Shown here in pieces: positions 16,874-25,135 of a DNA stretch of 64,000 bases. Made by a program: the position numbers and the translations under genes. Every line of letters starts with the position of its first letter. Position 1 is the stretch's first letter. The notes under the pieces were generated by a model. It did not search any database, was not told where the DNA came from, and saw only the letters and a program-made list of their open reading frames with translations. Source of the DNA: Shewanella mangrovisoli (GTDB lineage Bacteria; Pseudomonadota; Gammaproteobacteria; Enterobacterales; Shewanellaceae); NCBI RefSeq assembly GCF_019457635.1, contig NZ_CP080412.1:4154001-4218000 (forward strand), written 5' to 3'.

Positions 16874-17977
16874 ATGAGTCTTGCTGATTCCGTATTAGCC
16901 GTAAACAACGATTTACCCATCCGCACCGACAGCCCAGTCCATAGCGGCAAGGTACGTAGCGTTTACTGGCTAACCGACGCCGACAGCCGCCGTTTAATTC
17001 AAACCAAGGGCTACAATGTGCCCGAAGATACGCCACTTGCCATCATGGTGATTAGCGACCGTATCTCAGCCTTCGACTGCATCTTCCACGGTGAAGGCGG
17101 ATTAAAAGGCATTCCAGGTAAAGGCGCGGCATTAAATGCCATTTCTAATCATTGGTTTAAGTTATTTGCCGAAAACGGTTTAGCCGACAGCCATATTTTA
17201 GATATTCCGCATCCCTTCGTTTGGATAGTCCAAAAAGCCCGTCCGATTAAAGTCGAAGCCATTTGCCGCCAATACATCACAGGCTCAATGTGGCGCGCCT
17301 ACTCTAAGGGCGAGCGCGTATTCTGCGGTATCACACTGCCAGAAGGCTTAGAGAAAGATCAAAAGCTGCCTGATTTACTGATCACCCCTTCGACCAAAGG
17401 CATCTTAACTGGAATCCCCGGTGTGCCCGCGCAGGACGATGTGAACATCAGCCGCAGCGATATCGAAGCGAACTACCAAGCCTTTGGTTTTGAAAAGGTA
17501 GAAGATATCGACCTGTACGAGAAGCTGTTAAAAGATGGCTTTAAGGTGATCTCAAAGGCGCTAGCCGACCTTGACCAAGTGTTTGTGGATACCAAGTTCG
17601 AGTTTGGTTATGTGACCGATAAAAACGGCAACTCAAAACTGATCTATATGGATGAAGTGGGCACCCCAGACTCATCCCGCATTTGGGACGGCGCCGCCTA
17701 CCGCGATGGTAAAATCCTTGAAAACTCTAAGGAAGGCTTCCGTCAGTTCCTGTTAAATCATTTCCCTGATCCTGATATTCTGCTTAACAAGGACAGAATG
17801 CCTGAGCGCGAAGCCCTCGCCCGCGATAACGCCCTGCCATTAGAGGCCATGATGCAAGTGTCACGCACTTACACCGGCATCGCCGAGAAGGTGACTGGCG
17901 CGGCAATCCCGCTACCAGCCAATCCAAAGGCAGATATTATTAAGATCCTACGGGAAGAGTATGATCTGATTGTTTAA
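16874..17977 (+). CDS. purC: SAICAR synthase (long form)
   Basis: A 367-residue phosphoribosylaminoimidazole-succinocarboxamide synthase, which condenses CAIR with aspartate using ATP in purine synthesis. Motifs include SGKVRSVYWL, VISDRISAFDCI (the SAICAR synthase signature), GKGAALNAISNHWF, EAICRQYITGSMWRAYSKG, DTKFEFGYV and MDEVGTPDSSRIW. It is much longer than the 237-residue E. coli PurC and resembles the longer yeast-like form. ATG 16874 follows AAAGGA. It is monocistronic and ends at a strong hairpin. Confidence 0.93.
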   Translation: MSLADSVLAVNNDLPIRTDSPVHSGKVRSVYWLTDADSRRLIQTKGYNVPEDTPLAIMVISDRISAFDCIFHGEGGLKGIPGKGAALNAISNHWFKLFAENGLADSHILDIPHPFVWIVQKARPIKVEAICRQYITGSMWRAYSKGERVFCGITLPEGLEKDQKLPDLLITPSTKGILTGIPGVPAQDDVNISRSDIEANYQAFGFEKVEDIDLYEKLLKDGFKVISKALADLDQVFVDTKFEFGYVTDKNGNSKLIYMDEVGTPDSSRIWDGAAYRDGKILENSKEGFRQFLLNHFPDPDILLNKDRMPEREALARDNALPLEAMMQVSRTYTGIAEKVTGAAIPLPANPKADIIKILREEYDLIV

Positions 17978-18019
17978 TCAGCTCTGCTGTGGTTAGGGTG
18001 TTACCCTCAACCTAAATTG

Positions 18020-18044
18020 AAAAAGGCGCTTAGGCGCCTTTTTG
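18020..18044 (+). terminator. Terminator after purC
   Basis: GGCGC-TTAG-GCGCC (18025-18038) is preceded by A residues and followed by TTTTT, about 45 bp after the purC stop. Confidence 0.85.
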
Positions 18045-18154
18045 TTTGCACAAAATTGTATTCATATTGGTCATACAAGAATACTTTGCATTAGGGCTGA
18101 GCAAGCAAAGCAATAGATACTCCAAACTTCGTTTGCTGTTTTTAAAATCAAAGT

Positions 18155-18380
18155 CAAAGTCGTGGGGCTTCACCCCACACCCGACCAAGGAGGACTGCTC
18201 GTCCTATCCTCCTTGGATGCTCCAAGACGCCCCAACGGAGTTGAAAGCCCCTTGGGCATTTAGCGTTCTCATGCTATCGCGTCAGACGCTCGTCCCTGAT
18301 TCGACTGACGCTATCTCGGCATCCATGCCTCGCTCACGCAACGAACGCAAATGCCCTGCGGCAACTCCGAGGGTGGAGTA
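18155..18380 (+). repeat. Left arm of mirrored inverted repeats around the TIGR04141 gene
   Basis: This arm contains block A (18155-18176), block B (18182-18233, 52 bp), block C (18318-18339, 22 bp) and a looser block D (about 18347-18380). Blocks A, B and C recur exactly, and D approximately, in reverse complement and mirror order at 20287-20529. Block B is internally self-complementary (CCAAGGAGGA near its start, TCCTCCTTGG further in), so it can fold into a hairpin. The sequence between blocks differs between arms. No transposase is present. Confidence 0.85.
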
Positions 18381-18480
18381 GTCCTTTAGCTTCAGCGTTA
18401 ACGACAAACATAAGAATTCAAAATTTTACACATAACCAGCAATTACATAGAAAAATTAAGTATATTATTTTACCAACTAC

Positions 18481-20034
18481 CTAATTTAGATAAATTTTTG
18501 CCAACTCAACTTTGAATCCCATATTAATGAGTCGACGTCCATGGTGCCGGAGATTAACTTTGGAAAAGAAAGGAAGATGCAAATCACCAGGACTCTTTTG
18601 CATTATTGCTAAAACTATTCTATATTTCCGTGGACTTTCATCACTATTAAAATTCACACTCAAATATGTCTCATCTAAATAGTTATTAACTTGTTCCTGT
18701 ACACTTGGATCGTTCATTAAAAAATCTGTTGCAACTGAAGCCTGAGAGAATAAATGGCTAAGAACAGAAGATGAACCATATTTTTTAACATGAATAAATG
18801 CATTACATTGTGAAAGTAAGTCACAAAATTCTATTTTATTACCCGTACCTTTAGGATATATCCACTGCTGGTCAAGGAGAGCAAAATTTTCACCATCGGC
18901 TATAGCTCTAAGGTAACTCCCTTCATGCATACCTTTATATGGAGGGAATTTAATATTACAATTATTTAAACTGTTAAAAAATGAATTAACTGCATTCGAG
19001 AACTCACTGTCTACTCTATACCAACGTCCATCATTTAGAATGTAGGTTTCATTTTCATATACAACTTCTGAGTTCATACACTGATATATAGGCCAACCAC
19101 CAATATCTTGCTCGTTTGAATTAAATATTCTTATTTCCTTCCTTTTCAAAGATTCGACATTAACAGGCTTTTTAATTTTTGCCTCTGCAATATATACTTC
19201 CAAATCTAATTCACTATGAAAGCATTGACAACACCCTTTTTTAAACTTGTATATAAAACCTGAAAAATCATCATAGTTAATTATTTCAGGAGGTGAAATC
19301 CATACATCATCAAACTGTTCTGAATTTATTTTCTCCAACATCTTTTCATTTAAAATACTTTGAACTGTTTGATCAGTTATTGCTTGTATAAAATCAACCC
19401 AAGGATATTTTTCTTGATATTTTTTATCATTGTATGATGTAAGCAATCTTTTAGCCAAATCAGGAAACTGATCTAGCTCAATGTTTGTGTATATAGAAAC
19501 GGAATCGCAACCAGAAATAATCTCAAACTCGTCAGATTCACCATCTTCAACAATAGCTGATATTGATTTCAATATCTCTTGATCAAATTCAAAATCAAAA
19601 TCATTGACATTTGTATTTTTTGATGTTTGAGAACGCGTATTTAATGACACTTTTTCAAGCGTTGATTTATCAATTGACTTTATTCTCTCAGAATCACCCA
19701 GATTTAGTGCAACTCGCAACCCAAAGCCTCTTTCGACCATGTATGATTTGATCATTGACCTACCATGACCGAAAGTAAACGCAAGTAATCTTCCGTATAC
19801 TTTAACTATAAGAAGTCCTTTGACACTTTCAGTATAAAATATACTTTCGTTCACTCCATTTACACCAGAAAAGATATCAGACCATTTTGGTTTAGAATGA
19901 GACTTCTTCAGATACAAACTACATTGCACATCATTAATATTCAAAGATATTTTTTGAGGTGCTTTATCAAAATCTAGTGCTTCACTTTCAGTGACACCAT
20001 CTTTAATTAGATAGGAAATAACATTTAACTTCAT
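18481..20034 (-). CDS. TIGR04141/DUF6119 family protein (sporadically distributed; function unknown)
   Basis: A 517-residue protein, visibly more AT-rich than its neighbours. Its pattern matches the TIGR04141 (DUF6119) family: N-terminal LNVISYLIKDGV, then SHSKPKWSDIF (about 46-56), GRLLAFTFGHGRSM (about 81-94), RGFGLRVALNLGDSERIKSI (about 102-121), LNTRSQTSKNT, and C-terminal LPFFSKVNLRHHGRRL. The family is scattered among bacteria, often in variable regions; no biochemical role is known to me. There is no signal peptide or clear membrane helix, so it is probably cytoplasmic. The ATG at 20032-20034, with GGAG six bases upstream, is preferred over a GTG two codons earlier. The gene stands alone between inverted repeats. 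Confidence 0.8.
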   Translation of the reverse strand: MKLNVISYLIKDGVTESEALDFDKAPQKISLNINDVQCSLYLKKSHSKPKWSDIFSGVNGVNESIFYTESVKGLLIVKVYGRLLAFTFGHGRSMIKSYMVERGFGLRVALNLGDSERIKSIDKSTLEKVSLNTRSQTSKNTNVNDFDFEFDQEILKSISAIVEDGESDEFEIISGCDSVSIYTNIELDQFPDLAKRLLTSYNDKKYQEKYPWVDFIQAITDQTVQSILNEKMLEKINSEQFDDVWISPPEIINYDDFSGFIYKFKKGCCQCFHSELDLEVYIAEAKIKKPVNVESLKRKEIRIFNSNEQDIGGWPIYQCMNSEVVYENETYILNDGRWYRVDSEFSNAVNSFFNSLNNCNIKFPPYKGMHEGSYLRAIADGENFALLDQQWIYPKGTGNKIEFCDLLSQCNAFIHVKKYGSSSVLSHLFSQASVATDFLMNDPSVQEQVNNYLDETYLSVNFNSDESPRKYRIVLAIMQKSPGDLHLPFFSKVNLRHHGRRLINMGFKVELAKIYLN

Positions 20035-20286
20035 AGACACTCCATTCCATCATTCTTATATCTATCAATAAAAATTGCCACGGTTGAAATTATTGCATAC
20101 ATCTAAGTAAAAAATAGATCCAAATAATCATATAAAACGACATATGACAACAAGTCTATAACGTAAAGAACTTACTGCTTTATGTAAACAAAATATATCC
20201 ACCAGTGAATTCTAACGTGAAATTTTGGGGCAGACACAATTCTTGGGGATAAACAGCCAACGCAGAAGTGACAGAAGTTCACCATC

Positions 20287-20529
20287 CCCTGCGAAGTTGC
20301 TGAAGGGCGTTGAAGAAAATCGCGTGAGCGAGGCATGGATGCCTCGCTAGCTTTCGGGGTACAGGATGTACCATCGGAAGCGTTAGCGATTTTCGAATAA
20401 GCACGAAGCCACTAACTAATGCATGTAACTTCGCTAGGGGCGTCTTGGAGCATCCAAGGAGGATAGGACGAGCAGTCCTCCTTGGTCGACTCTTGATTAA
20501 AAATCAGGGGGTGAAGCCCCACGACTTTG
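20287..20529 (-). repeat. Right arm of mirrored inverted repeats
   Basis: It contains block D' (about 20287-20306), block C' (20322-20343), block B' (20437-20488) and block A' (20508-20529). A', B' and C' are exact reverse complements of the left-arm blocks, and the order is mirrored (A-B-C-D gene D'-C'-B'-A'). Spacer lengths differ between the arms, so only the blocks are conserved. Confidence 0.85.
20315..20394. repeat. Cloverleaf-like palindromic element
   Basis: A 9-bp outer stem GAAAATCGC / GCGATTTTC (20315-20323, 20386-20394) encloses two hairpins. One is GCGAGGCAT-GG-ATGCCTCGC (20328-20347), the other GGTAC-AGGAT-GTACC (20358-20372). The result is a three-way junction about 80 bases long, like an extragenic palindromic repeat. 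Confidence 0.7.
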
Positions 20530-20583
20530 ATTCACCTCGGCCGTTAGGCCGCAATGAAGATACATCTACATAAACAAGTGTGA

Positions 20584-20609
20584 GATGAAGCCCCACGACG
20601 TTGACTTTG
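20584..20609 (-). repeat. Partial extra copy of repeat block A
   Basis: The sequence TGAAGCCCCACGACGTTGAC and its flanks closely resemble block A' (20508-20529) about 75 bp away, in the same orientation, with small differences. It suggests repeated insertion or duplication of this repeat family at the site. Confidence 0.6.
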
Positions 20610-20703
20610 GTTTGGCTTTTGATTTTATAAAGAAACCATCAACAGTCTAAATAAGCTAAAGAAGACTGATGAAAGTAAGAAAGTTGCCACCTTCAACCCA
20701 AGG

Positions 20704-21495
20704 TTAAATCTTCACACAGACAAACAGCGCATTACCTGAACTTAAATCCCATGGGACGATTTTTTCATAATCGTGTTCAAAGATATGCACTTCAAAATAT
20801 GGCGCGAGTAAGGCTTGTAGCTCCGCAAAACTGGTCGCGACCATTGTATGTTGGTCTTGCCATAACTCAGTCTGATGCGCAGATGTATCGGCATCGGCGT
20901 CTACATCAGCCTGTTGAGTAAAAGGCTGGTGACTCTTTGCAATACTCAGGTTTAATGACTGGTTTTCGCCTTGACCACTGTAATGCCAGCCAGATTCAAA
21001 GGCAAAATGATGCCCCTCAAACTCAGCAAAATGCTTAATCGATAAACGGTTATCGATGCGGTGCTTATCAACCGAGTTAAAACAAAATATCCCACCGTCA
21101 TTTAGGGCGCGGTGCACGCTAGCAATACAACTCTTAAGGCGCTCGATGCCCGCACTGTAATGGATGGAATATAAAAAACAGGTAATTAAATCGACTGGCT
21201 GCTCGAGATAAAAGGCGGTCATATCTTGCAGATTAAACTGGGCCTCAGGGCAGCGGCGCATAGCCATATCGAGCATGGGTTGATTAATATCCAGACCACG
21301 GCACTGATAGCCTAGATCGATAAAATGCCTTACATGCGGGCCTGTGCCACAGGCTAGATCGAGGTGTTGCTTTCCATTATTCCCTAAGAACTGATGCAAT
21401 CGATGGATGCTCGCACTCTGTTGTTGATAGTTGATATCGGAGCACATGAGATCGTAATAACCGGATAGATCGGTATAAAGCGCGTTAGAAGACAT
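20704..21495 (-). CDS. Class I SAM-dependent methyltransferase
   Basis: A 263-residue cytoplasmic methyltransferase. Motif I, HLDLACGTGPHVRHFIDLG (about residues 44-62), and the acidic GLDINQPMLDMA after it form the SAM site. Motif IV is VDLITCFLYSIHY, and LNDGGIFCFNSVD follows. A short Asp/Ala-rich insert (DVDADADTSA) lies near residue 200. The closest general type is the family that includes small-molecule and tRNA/cofactor methyltransferases; the substrate is not evident. No good ribosome-binding site precedes ATG 21493-21495. It is monocistronic, next to the repeat-flanked cassette but with normal base composition. Confidence 0.8.
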   Translation of the reverse strand: MSSNALYTDLSGYYDLMCSDINYQQQSASIHRLHQFLGNNGKQHLDLACGTGPHVRHFIDLGYQCRGLDINQPMLDMAMRRCPEAQFNLQDMTAFYLEQPVDLITCFLYSIHYSAGIERLKSCIASVHRALNDGGIFCFNSVDKHRIDNRLSIKHFAEFEGHHFAFESGWHYSGQGENQSLNLSIAKSHQPFTQQADVDADADTSAHQTELWQDQHTMVATSFAELQALLAPYFEVHIFEHDYEKIVPWDLSSGNALFVCVKI

Positions 21496-21702
21496 AGCGG
21501 CAAACAGGAGCCATAGGCAATTAAGGGTGGCGCATGATATATCAGTTGGCTAAGAACCGATACACGCAATTCCGCCCTAGAGACGAGTACAAGACGCGTG
21601 AATTCATTTTATTCAATAAACAGTCCACTAGGATAAAAGATGGGGCAGGTGTTTTCTTCAATTCGGTTCGCTAAGTGGAATATGCCTTCACGGCCAAGCA
21701 TA

Positions 21703-21733
21703 TAAAAATGGGCTGCTCAGTTGAGCAGCCCAT
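21703..21733 (-). terminator. Terminator after the SIMPL-domain gene
   Basis: A 12-bp stem ATGGGCTGCTCA (21708-21719) / TGAGCAGCCCAT (21722-21733) with a 2-base loop is followed on the minus strand by a T-run. Confidence 0.85.
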
Positions 21734-21764
21734 TGCGATAGAGAGTCATACCCGCATCGCGGTT

Positions 21765-22475
21765 TTATTTGAGTTTATAAACCACTTCGACTCTATCTTC
21801 GATAGTGACTTGGCCATATTGGTAGCTTTCGGCGGCGCCCATGGCATCAGCCTTGGCATTCATACGTAACATTACGGGTTGCACTGGGCGTTGATCGTAA
21901 TAACGAATTTGCCACACCTTACCTAAGTTCTCCCCAAATCCCTTGGCTAAGCTTTCAGCTTTTTGTTTAGCATCGACAATCGCCGCTTGGCGCGCCTTGG
22001 CCACATACTCGGCCTCTTTGCTCGACTTAAGGGCGATATTGTTGACCCTGTTAATCCCCTCCTCTAAGGCGGAGTCCAAAATGGTATTTAAGCGAGCTAA
22101 ATCACTAATGGTGACTGTGATTTGGCGACTCGCGGTATAACCACTCAGCTCGGGCGCCTTATCCTGGGCATACACATATTGCGGTTGCAGATTTAAGTTA
22201 GCGCTTTGGATTTGCTCCTTGGTAATCCCCGCAGCGGTTAAACGGGCGATAAATTTCGCCACTGCGGCATCCGAATTATCCTTGGCGGCCTTAGCCTCTT
22301 TCTCGGTAACGGCTACTTCGACATTAAGCTCGGCCATATCGGGCTCAACCTGAATTTGGCTTACTCCCATGGTTTCGATATGGGGAAAATCCACGTCGGC
22401 GGCCATCGCCTTAGCGGTAAATACACCAGAAAAAAGACCACCAGCCACTAATACAGCTAAAAGAGAATGCTTCAT
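21765..22475 (-). CDS. Periplasmic SIMPL-domain (DUF541) protein
   Basis: A 236-residue exported protein. A signal peptide (MKHSLLAVLVAGGLFSGVFT, then AKAMA) is followed by a SIMPL/DUF541 domain (about residues 35-236) containing VTEKEAKAAKDNSDAAVAKF, GYTASRQITVTI and a C-terminal QVTIEDRVEVVYKL. E. coli YggE, of the same family, lowers oxidative stress, but its mechanism is unclear. GGAG seven bases before ATG 22473-22475 sets the start; the longer TTG reading is rejected. It is monocistronic with its own terminator. Confidence 0.88.
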   Translation of the reverse strand: MKHSLLAVLVAGGLFSGVFTAKAMAADVDFPHIETMGVSQIQVEPDMAELNVEVAVTEKEAKAAKDNSDAAVAKFIARLTAAGITKEQIQSANLNLQPQYVYAQDKAPELSGYTASRQITVTISDLARLNTILDSALEEGINRVNNIALKSSKEAEYVAKARQAAIVDAKQKAESLAKGFGENLGKVWQIRYYDQRPVQPVMLRMNAKADAMGAAESYQYGQVTIEDRVEVVYKLK

Positions 22476-22895
22476 TATTAACTCCAACTAAATCATTTAA
22501 GGCGAGACTGCCGTGGTTCTAACGCGGCGGCTATCGGCTAAAAGTACGACTCACTGTACCAATATGTAACAGCACGATTTGTCGTCCGTTGTGATAGCCG
22601 CGCATCATGCAAACTACCCCTATAAACGCGGGCAAAAATAAAAAGGGTTAATTTTTTTGAAAATTTTTTAAATCAGCGCCGAGCGGCAGTGCACAGCCTC
22701 ATTCAATCCTTAAAGCCATTCACCCAAGATGAAATGCGGCGGGATAACAGAGCAGCGGACTCAACCGCGCCACAACTGGTAGAAACGCCCTCTTGGCTGT
22801 ACACTTTTCACCCAAAGACACTGTACCTTTTAATCACTTCAGGTATAATCCGCGCTCTTTTTACGGCGCTCTTTTATCAGCATCAGCGAGACACC
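22476..22895. other. 420-bp intergenic region between the SIMPL gene and rimO
   Basis: The two flanking genes are divergent here. The only feature I can support is the rimO promoter at 22822-22849. An open frame in phase with rimO runs from 22689, but the promoter lies inside it, so it is not taken as coding. Confidence 0.5.
22822..22849 (+). promoter_or_regulatory. Likely sigma-70 promoter of rimO
   Basis: TGTACC (22822-22827) and a consensus TATAAT (22844-22849) are separated by 16 bp, 47 bp before the rimO ATG. The position argues against an in-frame upstream start at 22689. Confidence 0.6.
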
Positions 22896-24338
22896 ATGAC
22901 AGTTGAAACTTTTAATCCTAAGCAAACAACCACGCTTGAGACCCCAGCCAAGACATTAGAAGCAGCGAGTGCTGACTTAGCTAATGCAGAAAGTGCTACC
23001 GGGAATCGCATCGGTTTCGTGTCTTTGGGTTGCCCAAAAAACCTAGTGGACTCAGAGCGCATTCTGACCCAATTACGCATCGACGGCTATGAAGTCACCA
23101 ACAGCTATGACAATGCCGATCTGGTTATCGTCAACACCTGTGGCTTTATCGATGCGGCGGTTGAAGAATCCTTAGATGCGGTGCGCGAAGCCCTAGAAGA
23201 AAACGGCAAAGTGATCGTCACCGGCTGTTTAGGCGCCAAGGAAAACCAAATCCGTGAAGTGCACCCAGACGTGCTCGAAATCACCGGCCCACACAGCTAC
23301 GAAGCCGTGTTAAAGCATGTACACAAGTATGTGCCAAAACCAGCGCACAACCCATTTACCTCGTTAATCCCACAAACTGGGGTTAAGTTAACGCCTAAGC
23401 ATTATGCTTATTTAAAGATTTCAGAAGGTTGTGATAACCGTTGTACCTTCTGCATCATCCCAGCACTGCGTGGCGATTTAGATAGCCGCCCAGCGGGTAG
23501 CGTATTAGACGAAGCGAAACGCTTAGTTGAATCGGGCGTACAAGAGATTTTAGTCGTTAGCCAAGACACCTCTGCCTACGGTAAAGACAAGGGCGGCCGC
23601 ACCGATTTCTGGAACGGTATGCCTGTGAAGCAAGACATCACTAGCCTTGCCCGCCAATTGGGCAAGATGGGCGCTTGGGTACGTTTACACTACATCTACC
23701 CATACCCATGGGTTGACGATCTGATCCCATTAATGGCCGAAGGCTTAATCCTGCCTTACTTAGACATTCCAATGCAGCACGCCAGCCCTCGCATCCTGAA
23801 AATGATGAAGCGTCCAGGCCGTGTTGACCGTCAGTTAGAAGCGATTCAACGCTGGCGCGAAATCTGCCCAGACTTGGTGATCCGCTCAACCTTTATCGTG
23901 GGCTTCCCTGGCGAAACCGAAGAAGACTTCGAAATGTTGCTCGACTTCCTGCGTGAAGCGCGCCTCGACCGCGTAGGCTGCTTCAAGTACTCAGAAGTGG
24001 AAGGCGCAGTCGCCAACACCATAGCTGAACTTATCAGCGAAGACGTGAAGGAAGACAGATACCACAGATTTATGGAAGTCCAAGCCGAGATCAGCGCCGA
24101 GCGTTTAGCCCGTTTCGTTGGCCGTACTATGGATATTCTGATCGATGACGTTGACGAAGAAGGTGCGATTGGCCGCAGTTTCGCCGATGCTCCAGAAATC
24201 GACGGCATGGTCTTTATCAACGGTGAAACCGAACTCGAACCCGGCATGTTAGTTCGCGCTGTAATCACTCACTCGGACGAGCACGATCTGTGGGCCGAGT
24301 TAGTCGACGCCGATGCTGAAGATGATATCGAGGCTTAA
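22896..24338 (+). CDS. rimO: Ribosomal protein S12 methylthiotransferase
   Basis: A 480-residue radical-SAM enzyme that adds a methylthio group to an aspartate of ribosomal protein S12. The N-terminal auxiliary-cluster domain has LGCPKN (about 46), NTCGFID (about 82) and TGCLGAKENQ (about 110). The radical-SAM motif is CDNRCTFC (about 179-186). A TRAM domain of about 65 residues ends the protein, with a very acidic tail. It is distinguished from MiaB by GCPKNLVDSE. A 40-residue variable N-terminus precedes the first motif. The ATG at 22896 lies 47 bp after a TATAAT promoter. It is monocistronic, with a strong terminator. Confidence 0.95.
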   Translation: MTVETFNPKQTTTLETPAKTLEAASADLANAESATGNRIGFVSLGCPKNLVDSERILTQLRIDGYEVTNSYDNADLVIVNTCGFIDAAVEESLDAVREALEENGKVIVTGCLGAKENQIREVHPDVLEITGPHSYEAVLKHVHKYVPKPAHNPFTSLIPQTGVKLTPKHYAYLKISEGCDNRCTFCIIPALRGDLDSRPAGSVLDEAKRLVESGVQEILVVSQDTSAYGKDKGGRTDFWNGMPVKQDITSLARQLGKMGAWVRLHYIYPYPWVDDLIPLMAEGLILPYLDIPMQHASPRILKMMKRPGRVDRQLEAIQRWREICPDLVIRSTFIVGFPGETEEDFEMLLDFLREARLDRVGCFKYSEVEGAVANTIAELISEDVKEDRYHRFMEVQAEISAERLARFVGRTMDILIDDVDEEGAIGRSFADAPEIDGMVFINGETELEPGMLVRAVITHSDEHDLWAELVDADAEDDIEA

Positions 24339-24408
24339 GCACTCGACTTAAGCGTGCTACTAAAGCGCTTGCCCTAAGCAGTCGATTAGCCGGATTAAAA
24401 ACATAAAT

Positions 24409-24454
24409 AGCGAGCCCTTGATATTAATACTAATAGTCAAGGGCTCGCTTTTTT
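24409..24454 (+). terminator. Terminator after rimO
   Basis: A 13-bp exact stem AGCGAGCCCTTGA (24409-24421) / TCAAGGGCTCGCT (24437-24449) is followed by six T residues. Confidence 0.88.
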
Positions 24455-24622
24455 ATGGGCAATCGTTACCAGCCTAGTGATAGGTATTGAAGGAAATAGG
24501 CTGCCAATGGCAGAGCAGATAAGTTGAGGAATAAGCTCAGGAATAAGTTCAGGAATGGTGCGTTAAGAGGCTTACTGGATAAGAATCAAAGAGAAATCGA
24601 GCAGAGATAAGGGAAAAACAAG

Positions 24623-24880
24623 TTACAAGGCGAGCAAACTTAAAGCTTTAACACTAGGCACCAGCGAGGCAAGCCCCATAAAGTCGAAAGGGGTATCGCC
24701 CCTGTGCTGATACCCCTTTCGGTTTGCTGCTTTACGGTTGTAAGACCCTTTGCCCTTTTTCGGCTTTTCGGTTCGCATTCTAAACAGTGAACTTGTCACC
24801 ACTGCCTTGAGTGCGTTGTCGGTAATAGTGCCGCGACCATTTTCATGCTCGAGCACGCTAGTCTCTTTAAGCTTTGCCAT
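24623..24880 (-). CDS. arfA: Alternative ribosome-rescue factor A
   Basis: An 85-residue basic protein. The core TDNALKAVVTSSLFRMRTEK then PKKGKGSYNRKAANRK (about residues 20-55) follows the ArfA pattern DNAIxAL...LFRxRxEKxKKGKGSYxRK. ArfA recruits RF2 to ribosomes stalled on mRNAs without a stop codon, as a backup for trans-translation. The hydrophobic C-terminus (after about residue 65) is expected to be absent from the active form. A long hairpin inside the gene (24685-24721) fits the known control, where the mRNA is cut or ended before the stop codon. The ATG at 24878-24880 follows GAGGAG. Confidence 0.88.
   Translation of the reverse strand: MAKLKETSVLEHENGRGTITDNALKAVVTSSLFRMRTEKPKKGKGSYNRKAANRKGYQHRGDTPFDFMGLASLVPSVKALSLLAL
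24685..24721 (-). promoter_or_regulatory. In-gene hairpin of arfA (likely mRNA cleavage or termination site)
   Basis: A 13-bp perfect stem CGAAAGGGGTATC / GATACCCCTTTCG with an 11-base loop spans codons 54-65 of arfA. No T-run follows on the minus strand, so RNase III cleavage is more likely than intrinsic termination. It would yield a non-stop mRNA and hence tmRNA-dependent repression. Confidence 0.7.
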
Positions 24881-25135
24881 AGGAACTCCTCAATTAATTT
24901 CATACAGGCCAAATGCACCTCACCCGACCTGCGGCGACACTATAGCGCAATATGACAGGATGTACAGAGTTTGTGCAGTAGTGCAAAGAATCTCTCTTTT
25001 TATTATCAAAAAGTATGATAGATTAATTCAATAAAAATAATACATTAGGCTAACAAGCCTTCGCCTTAGTTGTACTTTTAGCTCGCCCATTGGCGGCAAG
25101 ATTACCCTTTGTAATCACGGGATAAGGAGATCATT

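Larger units (their letters stand above)
20041..20703. other. 660-bp non-coding region holding the right repeat arm
   Basis: The first 180 bp upstream of the TIGR04141 gene is AT-rich and presumably holds its promoter; no clear -10/-35 pair was chosen. The rest carries the right repeat arm, a cloverleaf-like palindromic element and a further partial copy of block A. No open frame here looks like a gene. Confidence 0.6.

Noticed and set aside
16576..16887. 103-codon frame overlapping the purC start
   Set aside because: The composition is unlike a real protein, and it overlaps purC by 14 bases. It is kept only as part of a possible leader.
18046..18381. 111-codon plus-strand frame downstream of purC
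   Set aside because: It runs through the purC terminator region and the left repeat arm. Its reading frame is an artefact of the repeats.
22689..22895. 69-codon N-terminal extension of rimO
   Set aside because: A TATAAT promoter lies within it, and RimO homologues begin near the ATG at 22896.
24500..24560. Short direct repeat AGGAATAAG(C/T)TC downstream of rimO
   Set aside because: Only two or three imperfect copies, with no structure or context to suggest a function.
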